A stretch of DNA of 44,062 nt from Gammaproteobacteria bacterium (GTDB lineage Bacteria; Pseudomonadota; Gammaproteobacteria; S012-40), in NCBI GenBank assembly GCA_029881255.1, contig JAOUMY010000019.1, positions 1 to 44,062 of the forward strand. Direction: 5' to 3'. This document shows positions 26,396 through 34,558 of this stretch, piece after piece (the first letter of the stretch is position 1; the number at the start of each line of letters is the position of its first letter). A program made the position numbers and the translations under genes. The notes beneath the pieces were generated by a model. It was not told the origin of the DNA. It was given only the letters and a program-made list of their open reading frames with translations, and ran no database searches.

Positions 26396-27173
26396 AACCG
26401 ATAAAATGATTCCGAAACTGCTACTGCAGCAGTTTTTATTAGGAGAACTTCCTGCGGAAAAAAAACATTATGTTGAGACGCTTATTTCAGAAAATGCGGA
26501 AGTGCGCAGCCAGCTCGAGTCTTTAAAAAAGGAACAGCTTGAATTCGCTACACGGTTTCCATACGAACAGTTTTCCAATGTATTGGAACATGAATCAAAA
26601 ATACAGCAACGGCAGAAGTTGGCTTCCCTGGCAAGCTTCGCAACGATTTGTATTGTTGTTGTCAGCCTACTGATCGCGTTTCCAAAGGAAAACCGGGTAG
26701 AAGTCGGAGATTTTGGTGATCTGGATGACATAATTCGCCTAAAGGGAGTTAGCCAGCAACTACACGTCTATCGGAAACGCGGAACTGAAATAGAAGAACT
26801 CCTTCCAAACGACAGCGCATTCCAAAGAGATTTGATTCAACTCTCATACGTGGCAGCCGGAGATCGATATGGCGCGATATTTTCGGTAGATGGTAATGGC
26901 GGCATGACGTTGCACTTCCCGGAACACATTGGAGACACAGGTGAGCTCAAGCCACAGGGAGAAGTCCATCTGGATCATGCCTATCGCCTGGACGACGCAC
27001 CGGAATTCGAACGCTTTTATTTTGTCAGTTCTCGATCGCCAGTGGCGTGGGAGAGGATATGGCAACAAGGCCAACATCAGGCACAAAGTGGAAACGCTGA
27101 GCAGCTTAGCCTTGAACTCGACGATGACATTCATCTTCAGACAATAACGATACGCAAGAAAGTGCAACCATGA
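26388..27173 (+). CDS. Anti-sigma-like membrane protein with DUF4384-like periplasmic part
   Basis: 261 residues from the ATG that overlaps the sigma stop. The cytoplasmic part (1-78) resembles the helical N-terminus of anti-sigma factors (QQFLLGELPAEKKHYVETLI) but has no Cys or His zinc ligands. One helix (79-98) crosses the membrane. The periplasmic part (about 115-261) contains GDRYGAIFSVDGNGGMTLHF and RFYFVSSRSP, which resemble the DUF4384 domain often found with caspase-like and kinase proteins; this is a match by eye. It should hold the sigma factor at the membrane and release it on a periplasmic signal. The stop overlaps the caspase gene's ATG by four bases. Confidence 0.72.
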   Translation: MSETDKMIPKLLLQQFLLGELPAEKKHYVETLISENAEVRSQLESLKKEQLEFATRFPYEQFSNVLEHESKIQQRQKLASLASFATICIVVVSLLIAFPKENRVEVGDFGDLDDIIRLKGVSQQLHVYRKRGTEIEELLPNDSAFQRDLIQLSYVAAGDRYGAIFSVDGNGGMTLHFPEHIGDTGELKPQGEVHLDHAYRLDDAPEFERFYFVSSRSPVAWERIWQQGQHQAQSGNAEQLSLELDDDIHLQTITIRKKVQP

Positions 27174-28753
27174 AAATAAAATTCATCCTTGGAATAGTGC
27201 TGGGTATGTTTTCGACCGCCACGCTGGCGACAAACGAGGTGGCGGAACTGCAACGTTTCGGACTATTTGTTGGCGCCAATGACGGTGGTGAGAAACGTGT
27301 TAAGTTGAAATATGCCGTCGATGATGCACGCTCAGTGAGTAATGTGTTTAAGGAACTGGGCGCGCTGGGGGAGGCCAATCGTATTCTTCTACCAAATCCT
27401 GATGTGCAATCGCTTGATCATGCGTTTAATGTCCTTTCCAGTCGCCTGAGTGAATCTCAGGCCAGGCGAAAAGAGGTCATCTTCTATTACTCCGGCCATT
27501 CCGACGACCAGGGACTGCTGATAAAAGACGGACAATATACGTTTAAAGCACTCAGAGAAAAAATCGCGGCCATATCATCCGACGTGAAAATCGCGATACT
27601 CGATTCCTGTGAAGCCGATGCCTTTATGCGAACCAAAGGCGGCGATCGTGCAGCACCCTTTATGTTTGACACCTCGAATAATGTCAAAGGCCAGGTATTT
27701 CTCGCCTCCAGCTCAGAAAATGAAGCTGCCCAGGAATCTGAGAAAATACAGGGATCGTTCTTCACACACTATCTCGTTTCTGCCATGCGTGGTGCAGGAG
27801 ATGTCAGTGAAGATAAAAAAGTCACGCTAAATGAAGCATACCAATTTGCCTATCAGGAAACACTGGCACGGACGGAGTCGTCAAGAGCCGGTGCCCAACA
27901 TGCTGCCTATGACATGCAGTTGGCTGGCGCGGGGGATCTTGTGTTAACCGATCTTAGAGAGTCAATGTCGGTATTGAATTTAGGGGATGATGTACGCGGC
28001 CGGGTCTTTATAAGAGACGCCGAGGACAGGTTGGTGGTTGAATTGAGCAAACAAGCAGGAAAGGCATTGAGTATCGGTCTCGAGCCGGCGGTTTATCGAA
28101 TACTGGTGGCGGATCAAGAGGAATTGTTCGGCACAAAAGTCTCGCTTGGCTTGCGGCAGACGCGACATCTGGCGAAAGAAGACATGCAGGAATTCGAACG
28201 CGCTAACGTTGTCGCCAAAGGTGGAATCTTGTCGAAAGACGAATACCCAGGCAAGGTCTACGTTGCCTTTGGCTCACATAGCCGTCCTATGTCTATGTGG
28301 TCGGAGGTCGACCGGCAGAATTACCACTATAAACTGCTATATCTTGGATTCAACGCCGCAGTGCACTGGCAATATCATCCCGATGCGCGTCTTGTACTCG
28401 ATTTATATGGCCTGGCGAGCAAAGGTATGTTTCTTGGTGCATCGCTGGATTTTCAATACGACTTTGTCAGCTTTTACCAGAACAAATTTCGAATTTATTT
28501 TGGCGTTGGTACCTACTATGACGTGCTTTATAAATTCTGGGATGACGAATGGGAAGTGCCGAGTGCACAGGCCTCATACCAAAAATACAACTCGAATTTC
28601 AATTTGAAGATACCCCTGGGTATTCGTTTTCAAGATAAGCGATTTGGCTTTGAACTGACAACGCATTTCAAGCCGGATTATACGAGCGACAATCTCGACT
28701 CGAATGCGGAAGGAATGCCGGTAGTCGCGCGACTTCTCTATCAATTCCAATAG
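27170..28753 (+). CDS. Exported caspase-like protease joined to a probable beta-barrel
   Basis: 527 residues with a signal peptide (first ~20, ending ATLA). A caspase-like (peptidase C14) domain spans about 27-260. Its catalytic His is H110 in FYYSGHSDDQG and its catalytic Cys is C147 in ILDSCEAD, both in the expected spacing. A beta-rich linker (about 265-330) follows. From about 360 the chain has alternating aromatic strands (KVYVAFGSH, LVLDLYGLAS, FRIYFGVGTYYDVLY) and ends VARLLYQFQ, with the terminal Phe region expected of an outer-membrane barrel. Its overlap with the anti-sigma gene suggests joint regulation and perhaps cleavage of that protein. Confidence 0.75.
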   Translation: MKIKFILGIVLGMFSTATLATNEVAELQRFGLFVGANDGGEKRVKLKYAVDDARSVSNVFKELGALGEANRILLPNPDVQSLDHAFNVLSSRLSESQARRKEVIFYYSGHSDDQGLLIKDGQYTFKALREKIAAISSDVKIAILDSCEADAFMRTKGGDRAAPFMFDTSNNVKGQVFLASSSENEAAQESEKIQGSFFTHYLVSAMRGAGDVSEDKKVTLNEAYQFAYQETLARTESSRAGAQHAAYDMQLAGAGDLVLTDLRESMSVLNLGDDVRGRVFIRDAEDRLVVELSKQAGKALSIGLEPAVYRILVADQEELFGTKVSLGLRQTRHLAKEDMQEFERANVVAKGGILSKDEYPGKVYVAFGSHSRPMSMWSEVDRQNYHYKLLYLGFNAAVHWQYHPDARLVLDLYGLASKGMFLGASLDFQYDFVSFYQNKFRIYFGVGTYYDVLYKFWDDEWEVPSAQASYQKYNSNFNLKIPLGIRFQDKRFGFELTTHFKPDYTSDNLDSNAEGMPVVARLLYQFQ

Positions 28754-28770
28754 TAGAGGATAGAACTGAT

Positions 28771-30066
28771 ATGTTTCGTCGAATAGTGTACTTCGCAGTT
28801 GCAAGCACCTTGATAATGGCCTGTGGAAACTTGCAACAAACCATCGACTTTACAACTCATGGGACTCTTTATTTTATAGATACTTCCGCTAAAAACAATA
28901 CGGTTTTGGAAGCGACATACTACGATGCGTCCAGGGCCTCTGGAAAAGACAATACATTTTTAACAGAAGACGATAGAACGATGAACTATCGTATTAAAAG
29001 TAGTAATTTCTCGAATATTACCACCAGTTATGGTGACCACGTTTCGGCGAGTGGTGACATAATGTTTAATTACATTGGGCCGGACAAACGCTGGTTTACC
29101 GAAGATGATTACATTGAATATCCCGGTTCGTTACTGGGTCAAGCGCAGGTATTACTGTTGATTACGACAGTGATAAATGATGTGGAATACCGAGTCACAC
29201 ATTTTGTAGCGATAGAAGACTTTGCGCACAGCTATTATGGTGGGAAAACACTCGTTCTCGGAACAGAGTCAATACGGGAAATTGCAGTATCGCGAACGAG
29301 TGAGAGCAATCCCAACTTGAAACAATATGAAGCATATAACTCCAGCGGTGCCGACAAAACCTGGTTTACTGCTGATGATAGCCTGGTCAAAGACAAGATG
29401 GTTTTTTCCAATGCCACACATTGGAGTGAAGAACGCGATGGATATGCGTATGAGATTATCGAATATGGCGATGCTGGGGACGACGACATCAATTTTACGA
29501 CTGACGATATCATTCGATATCGAATGTCCGCCATACTTGCCGATACGGAGACCGGTGGTTTTTCAATCGGAAGAAAGTTTTACGAGAATGACTCGGTGAA
29601 TAATAGCGAGGCCATCTTTGATGAAGAAGGAGAGTTGATAAGGTTTCAAATTACGCGAGACATCGACGACAAACGCTTTGTAGAATCCCTGGAAACGCAG
29701 AGCAAACAGACGCATGAAGATATGAGTTATACCGTCACCAGTGTCACGTACTATTTTCCTGACTATACAGAGCTGGATACTGTGGCCGTAACGGACGAAT
29801 TATCAATCAATGGATATGAAGAGACGACTTATCAGTCGATGTCTCATGGTGAGGAACAGACGACCAAAACAGTACGTTCACCGGGAAGAGACGGTATCTG
29901 GTTTACTGAAGATGACGAAAAACAAGACGCGCATTATAGAATTATTACTCGAGGAGATGGCGGTGAGAAAACCATTGAAGAAAAGAAAGCTGATCTATTC
30001 AACTATTTGGTCAATAGTCGCAGCACTTATTATCCAACCCGCTCACTCGGCGAGCATTGGCATTGA
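28771..30066 (+). CDS. Lipoprotein with five G-x-D-x-x-W-F-T-x-D-D type motifs
   Basis: 431 residues with a lipoprotein signal (lipobox LIMAC, Cys 18). Five copies of a short motif occur: GKDNTFLTEDD (58-68), GPDKRWFTEDD (103-113), GADKTWFTADD (193-203), GDDDINFTTDD (236-246) and GRDGIWFTEDD (372-382). The acidic spacing would suit Ca binding, but this is inference. Similar motifs occur in other bacterial surface lipoproteins. The rest is beta-rich with Tyr ladders. It starts 17 bp after the caspase gene, and the next gene starts inside its 3' end. Confidence 0.75.
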   Translation: MFRRIVYFAVASTLIMACGNLQQTIDFTTHGTLYFIDTSAKNNTVLEATYYDASRASGKDNTFLTEDDRTMNYRIKSSNFSNITTSYGDHVSASGDIMFNYIGPDKRWFTEDDYIEYPGSLLGQAQVLLLITTVINDVEYRVTHFVAIEDFAHSYYGGKTLVLGTESIREIAVSRTSESNPNLKQYEAYNSSGADKTWFTADDSLVKDKMVFSNATHWSEERDGYAYEIIEYGDAGDDDINFTTDDIIRYRMSAILADTETGGFSIGRKFYENDSVNNSEAIFDEEGELIRFQITRDIDDKRFVESLETQSKQTHEDMSYTVTSVTYYFPDYTELDTVAVTDELSINGYEETTYQSMSHGEEQTTKTVRSPGRDGIWFTEDDEKQDAHYRIITRGDGGEKTIEEKKADLFNYLVNSRSTYYPTRSLGEHWH

Positions 30067-30520
30067 GACAGGTGTAGCAGGTGTCGAAAATTTTGATTTT
30101 CCTGAGCAGGCATTTGGTGTAAACGCGGCGCTCAATGTTAGCAAAAACTGGAGTGTCGAAGGGGCAGCGTACGTTTGGACAGGCCAGGATGGTAATAAGG
30201 AGACTTTGGGCTTTCCATATTACCTAGAGCAAACATCATGGGAGGTCTATGGGAACACGGCGCTTAGAGGGACACTGTGGTATAACGTACACCGTTCCGA
30301 CCATGCCCACACGTATTTAGGGATGTCAGCAGGTCTGCTTGAAAAACTGGTGTCTGCCGGAGATTTTATTGAGGACTATAGATTTGAGTTTTCGCCCGGG
30401 CTGGAAATGAAAATGGTCAAGCCTATGTATAGCAACAGCCTATTTACCACCAGGCTCGCGGTGTCTCCCAATTGGATGATATTTAGCTTCGGCTACGGCT
30501 GGGAATTTGGACAAAGGTAA
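29963..30520 (+). CDS. Small outer-membrane barrel protein, last gene of the sigma operon
   Basis: 185 residues from a GTG that has GAGG eight bases upstream; an ATG two codons earlier (29957) is too close to that site. The signal peptide is VRKPLKKRKLIYSTIWSIVA and onward, cleaved near PAHSA. The mature part has repeated amphipathic strands (VNAALNVSKNWSVEGAAYVW, TYLGMSAGL, TRLAVSPNWMIFSFGYGWEF) and ends GWEFGQR. This suggests an eight-stranded barrel. The gene overlaps the end of the lipoprotein gene by about 104 bp in another frame, unusually long for neighbouring genes. Confidence 0.68.
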   Translation: MRKPLKKRKLIYSTIWSIVAALIIQPAHSASIGIETGVAGVENFDFPEQAFGVNAALNVSKNWSVEGAAYVWTGQDGNKETLGFPYYLEQTSWEVYGNTALRGTLWYNVHRSDHAHTYLGMSAGLLEKLVSAGDFIEDYRFEFSPGLEMKMVKPMYSNSLFTTRLAVSPNWMIFSFGYGWEFGQR

Positions 30521-30617
30521 GCCTGGCCTCAATGCTATAAGCGAAAAATTCGGCGTCAACACTTTTGGGTCGGTGGTGGTAAAGACAGTTCCAAGTTGCC
30601 GCCCGAGAACGGGCAAA

Positions 30618-30646
30618 ACAAAACGCGGCTATTAGCCGCGTTTTGT
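30618..30646. terminator. Strong bidirectional terminator
   Basis: A 13-bp stem (30618-30630 with 30634-30646) has an ATT loop, a GC core CGCGGCT, and T-runs on both strands. It lies between the convergent sigma operon and the metalloprotease gene. A smaller stem GCCCG/CGGGC (30601-30614) precedes it. Confidence 0.9.
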
Positions 30647-30664
30647 TACAAGGGTAAACACGAA

Positions 30665-31759
30665 TCACTGTATGCGAATCGGAATATAGGCGCGGTTGTT
30701 GTCGCCATCGACTTCCGCAATATCATTATCTTCGTCAATGATTATGCCTAACCAGTAGTTCTGCCCAGCGTTCAGATCATTCGGAATATTGACCGGTATG
30801 GTGAGGGTCGCAACATCGGCGGGGTGTATCGATCCGAATGTTCCGCCACCAATACGTCTATCCGAATAGCTGATAAAGTCGTTGCTGGAGACGTAAATAC
30901 CGAAGGTCACATTGTTTTGTGTTGACTTACCGTTGTTTTCAATCGTGAACTCGGGGCGTACGGTTGTGCCGCGTGTGACGCGATAACCTGGCTCGCCGTT
31001 GATCGTGATACCGGTAAGCGTCGCGGTATTTGCGTTGTTGCGTACTCGTACTCGGCCGTGGGTGGAGTATTCACCATCGGCACCAGTACGACGCCAGTGC
31101 GCTACGGACACATCGTTAAAACTTGATCCCTGTGTACCGTAAAGTACGCGCGCGCCATGAGATGCATCTTCACCCAAATAGGTTCTAGCAGTACCGCCAT
31201 TGGTGTGATGATGACGCCAGTTGTCACCCATGACGTTGTACTCCCAGTTGACATGCATCAAACCAATAAAGTGTCCTGCCTCGTGAGTGATGACCGCATC
31301 AATCGGGCGTGCATTACCGGTGTAGGTAAAATTGCTGGACTTGGCAGTTGATGACGTCCAGTTACGGCCAGTACTGTCGAGCTCAATATCGACTTCGTCG
31401 ATTCCATAGTGCCAGCCTAAGAACCAGTAGCAATGATTGTCCATTCTGGCGCGTGCAGGCGGCGAGATGCTGGTGGCATACACTTCGTTTTGTCCATTCT
31501 TGAAACCTACGGTTCCGGTTTCCGTTGACTTGCTAATCGAAAATGGCGATGGATTGCGATTTACCGCATCAAGTCCTCTGAAGGCGGCGGTTAAGTTCGC
31601 GCCCGAAAAACTAATGGTATTGACTCGAGCGGTCTTCGAGGTACCGCTCCAGCGAAGCTTCTTATTACTGTCGCCGTTACACTCCAACCACGAAGCCGAG
31701 AATGCCGTGGCGGGAACCATTAACGCGAGCAGTGCGCTAAATATTAAAGGTCGTTTCAT
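30665..31759 (-). CDS. Secreted matrixin-like zinc metalloprotease with CARDB domain
   Basis: 364 residues with a signal peptide (MKRPLIFSALLALMVPATAF, cleavage near 22). The zinc site is HEAGHFIGLMH (H159, E160, H163, H169), the metzincin form HExxHxxGxxH, with the Met-turn in NVMGDN (M177). A CWF-type Cys at 110 and one at 27 may pair. The C-terminal part (about 255-364) is a CARDB-type beta-sandwich (RPEFTIENNGKSTQNNVTFG, with DEDNDIAEVDGDNNR near the end). It would be exported and cut proteins outside the cell. It follows the companion gene by 50 bp. Confidence 0.82.
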   Translation of the reverse strand: MKRPLIFSALLALMVPATAFSASWLECNGDSNKKLRWSGTSKTARVNTISFSGANLTAAFRGLDAVNRNPSPFSISKSTETGTVGFKNGQNEVYATSISPPARARMDNHCYWFLGWHYGIDEVDIELDSTGRNWTSSTAKSSNFTYTGNARPIDAVITHEAGHFIGLMHVNWEYNVMGDNWRHHHTNGGTARTYLGEDASHGARVLYGTQGSSFNDVSVAHWRRTGADGEYSTHGRVRVRNNANTATLTGITINGEPGYRVTRGTTVRPEFTIENNGKSTQNNVTFGIYVSSNDFISYSDRRIGGGTFGSIHPADVATLTIPVNIPNDLNAGQNYWLGIIIDEDNDIAEVDGDNNRAYIPIRIQ

Positions 31760-31809
31760 GATGTCTTTCCTTATTAAATGTCTGTATGCGTTTCGATGGG
31801 CGAGTAGGC

Positions 31810-32769
31810 CTAGTTAAATGTTTGCAATTGATCTCGCAGTTCCTCGTCATTCAAGATGTTTTTTACTTCTTCCTCGGAACTGCCGATTGCCGTTACGCGT
31901 GGATCCGCTATCTTGAAACGCACCTTTGGATCAGCAGAGTAAACAAGCGCTGTTGGCGCAGGTAAAACACTATTCTGTTCCTGTATCAGGGCGAGGAAGT
32001 TGTCGATGAAAAGTGGATCGCCATATTTCATCATGGGCGATGCTTTGTCATAACCGGTGTAGTCATCATTGACATGCGCGCCTTCCACCATCAGCTTGAC
32101 CTGGTAACTTGCAGGGGCCTCTTTCTCATATTGCTCACGTAACGCCATCATCTGCTCTTCCGTGGAAATGTTTTTTTCTTTCAGCAGTCGTTGTACATCC
32201 GGGTTCTGTAACAAGGCGTCGAATGACTGGCCAGGAATGTCCATTACGTTAAGATCGAAGCGTGGCTTGCCGCCGAATTCCAGTGTCTTGTCGGCTGAAA
32301 CCAGGGGCACTCCCCAACCGTTATAGACAAAACCATCGGCGACGCGAAAACGACCATCAACACAATTCACCAGCGGACAACCATCAACATTTTTAGCAGA
32401 AACAAACAACACGTCTGACTGACCATAGGCAAACATAGGCGCGTCACTGACGATGGAAACACCTCCTCGACCATCTGTACCGCCAGGAATTCGCAAGGTC
32501 AGCGTGCGGCTATCGATACGTCCTCTCAATACACCGCTTAGTTTGTATGTAACAAAGGTATGAGGCTGACCCTGCGGTGAGTTTTCAGTTGGTTCAGAGT
32601 TGCGGTATGCAATGTCTACCACCGAGCCATAGACAATGGCATCAGAGTTGGCCACCAGTGATTGCAGGCTATCAACCTCGCTATCGGCAGCGCTGTGCGC
32701 AAACGCGGATGCGCTGGACAAAGCCATCATTCCAAACATCAGGCTTCGGGAATTGAAAAAATTTCGCAT
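31810..32769 (-). CDS. Secreted protein of unknown function, likely partner of the metalloprotease
   Basis: 319 residues with a signal peptide ending ASAFA. Residues about 33-125 contain a beta-rich segment (SDAIVYGSVVDIAYRN, then TFVTYKLSGVLRGRIDSRTL and LRIPGGTDG) that recalls small OB/NTR-like domains, seen by eye only. A Cys pair sits in CPLVNC. The C-terminal half is charged and helical (LLKEKNISTEEQMMALREQY). It is cotranscribed with the metalloprotease, so a chaperone or inhibitor role is possible but unproved. Confidence 0.6.
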   Translation of the reverse strand: MRNFFNSRSLMFGMMALSSASAFAHSAADSEVDSLQSLVANSDAIVYGSVVDIAYRNSEPTENSPQGQPHTFVTYKLSGVLRGRIDSRTLTLRIPGGTDGRGGVSIVSDAPMFAYGQSDVLFVSAKNVDGCPLVNCVDGRFRVADGFVYNGWGVPLVSADKTLEFGGKPRFDLNVMDIPGQSFDALLQNPDVQRLLKEKNISTEEQMMALREQYEKEAPASYQVKLMVEGAHVNDDYTGYDKASPMMKYGDPLFIDNFLALIQEQNSVLPAPTALVYSADPKVRFKIADPRVTAIGSSEEEVKNILNDEELRDQLQTFN

Positions 32770-33216
32770 AGTGTAAGTCCCTTTATAGAGTCATATTGAA
32801 AAATCCCGGTATCTGGCATGTGTTGTCGACCAGATGCACTGACGAAAAGATATCGTTAATAGAAAAGTTAAGAGGTGTATTGTTGACGTTTTATTAGTGC
32901 GTTTGTGCACTGATTTGTTAGCAGAGCGCTGCGTGTGTCATGGCTATAGATAATAACTCGGTGGAAATTATGGTAGCGTTTGGGATTGATACAAAACCTG
33001 TATCGGGCATACATTCTGGTTCTTGGAAAAGAGTAGGGAATGACTCTGACGTTATGGGCTATGTGGCATTGAATTTTGATGACAAAGCTATACTTTCCTC
33101 TCACTCGAACAAGAGTCGTAGCGGGAGCAACGTAGTCGGCCGCAACACTTGAGGCCTAAAAATTATCCCTGAAACGCGTCATACAATAAGTGGATTCAGA
33201 TACCAGCAATTTTCCG
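32770..33216. other. Gene-free stretch
   Basis: This holds the promoter of the metalloprotease pair. Open frames on both strands here have unpatterned products and no ribosome sites. I see no RNA gene or repeat. Confidence 0.4.
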
Positions 33217-33339
33217 TTATCGCAATTTATTAATGGCCATCAAAATAACGACAATGACTAACACCCAGAAAAGAATGCCCAGGCTCCAATGCCCAAAACC
33301 GAAACCCCAGTGCCAGCCGCCGTCCGTATCATGCATCAT
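33217..33339 (-). CDS. 40-residue single-helix membrane protein
   Basis: The reading is MMHDTDGGWHWGFGFGHWSL followed by a hydrophobic helix (about residues 19-34) and the end NKLR. The His/Trp/Gly-rich start and single helix match the N-terminal part of small proteins of the SHOCT-linked type, here without the SHOCT end. AAAGG lies about ten bases before the ATG. The frame is short but the composition is clearly protein-like. It faces away from the TVP38 gene. Confidence 0.6.
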   Translation of the reverse strand: MMHDTDGGWHWGFGFGHWSLGILFWVLVIVVILMAINKLR

Positions 33340-33464
33340 AGTGTTACGCCTTTACTGCAATAAAGTGTTAAAGACGCTACTATACTACGTATCAACACGC
33401 GTAGTAACAATGACGACAAAACTGCGTCCGGTAAATTCAGCAAACACCATTAGAAACCCATACC

Positions 33465-34133
33465 GTGAGTACCAGACACTACACCATTGTTTCGATCATT
33501 CTCCTCGGGCTCGTACTGTATTACTACCTTGAGCGTCATAGCTATTGGGATTTTCTCAGCAGTGTTGAAGGTCTGAGCGACTATGTGCGCTCGCTCGATA
33601 CGGCAGGGCCTTTTGTCATTATTGGGTTAATGGCATTGGCCATAGTGATGAGCCCCTTGCCCAGCGCGCCTATTGCCCTTGCATCGGGTGCGATATATGG
33701 ACATACCTGGGGCAGTATTTATATTTTGATTGGCTCAGAACTCGGCGCCATCGTCGCATTTTCTATTGCGCGATTACTGGGATACAACGTATTGCAACGT
33801 TGGTTTGGCGGCAAGTTAAAAGAAACCTGGGTAGGATCGCAAAACATGCTCATGGGAACGGTATTTATCTCAAGACTACTGCCGTTTCTATCTTTCGACA
33901 TCATCAGCTATATGGCAGGCCTGACGCATCTCCACTTCTGGCGCTTCGCCCTCGCAACGCTAGCCGGGATCGCACCCGCCAGTTTTCTATTGGGACACTT
34001 CGGTTCCGAGTTATCGACAACTAATCTTGATAAGATGCTCTATGCGCTTTTAGGGCTTGGCGTGTTTTTTCTGATTCCGATGCTTTATCAGCGAGTGAGG
34101 CGAAAGAAAGTGAATAGGGAGGAAATACCGTAG
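33465..34133 (+). CDS. TVP38/TMEM64 (VTT) family membrane protein
   Basis: 222 residues from a GTG start. About five to six membrane segments hold the VTT/SNARE-associated core: LPSAPIALASGAIYG, the GSELGAIVAFSIARLLG helix, and SRLLPFLSFDIISYMAGLTH followed by AGIAPASFLLGHFG. Family members belong to the DedA superfamily and have been linked to lipid scrambling or flipping; the substrate here is unknown. Neighbours give no hint. Confidence 0.87.
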   Translation: MSTRHYTIVSIILLGLVLYYYLERHSYWDFLSSVEGLSDYVRSLDTAGPFVIIGLMALAIVMSPLPSAPIALASGAIYGHTWGSIYILIGSELGAIVAFSIARLLGYNVLQRWFGGKLKETWVGSQNMLMGTVFISRLLPFLSFDIISYMAGLTHLHFWRFALATLAGIAPASFLLGHFGSELSTTNLDKMLYALLGLGVFFLIPMLYQRVRRKKVNREEIP

Positions 34134-34558
34134 TCGCGATTGTAAAAGAAAAAATATTCAAAAATGTTTTCGTTGAAATAGAGAGTGTTTTAATCAGGAT
34201 TTGGCTTTGTGGCTGGAGTGTGATGAAAGAGGAGCGGTGAAAAACGGACAATCAATGTCTACATCAATTCTGACTGCTTTGCTGCGGTTACGCCCGCAAA
34301 TTAACTCTTCTTTGATTGGAGATTTAGATCGGAAGTGGACAGTCGTAATATAGAAGGATCTGCAAACTGAATCTACCTGCGCCGTCTGATTACGTTGTCG
34401 ACTTTATTTACGAATACCAAACTGCAATTTTACCAAACATATGTAACTAACAGATAAATAGTGTTTTTCTCAATTGGCGAATTTATTGCTCTATCTATGA
34501 AAGTGCACTTAGCTTTTGAGTTAACGTGTTTAAGTCACTATCTTTGGAGGAAGTATCT
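34134..34558. other. Gene-free stretch
   Basis: This AT-rich region lies between the TVP38 gene and the PEP-CTERM-like gene. It probably contains the latter's promoter and leader. No convincing open frame or hairpin is seen. Confidence 0.4.

Noticed and set aside
32868..33104. 78-codon minus-strand frame
   Set aside because: Unpatterned product, competing frame on the other strand, no ribosome site.
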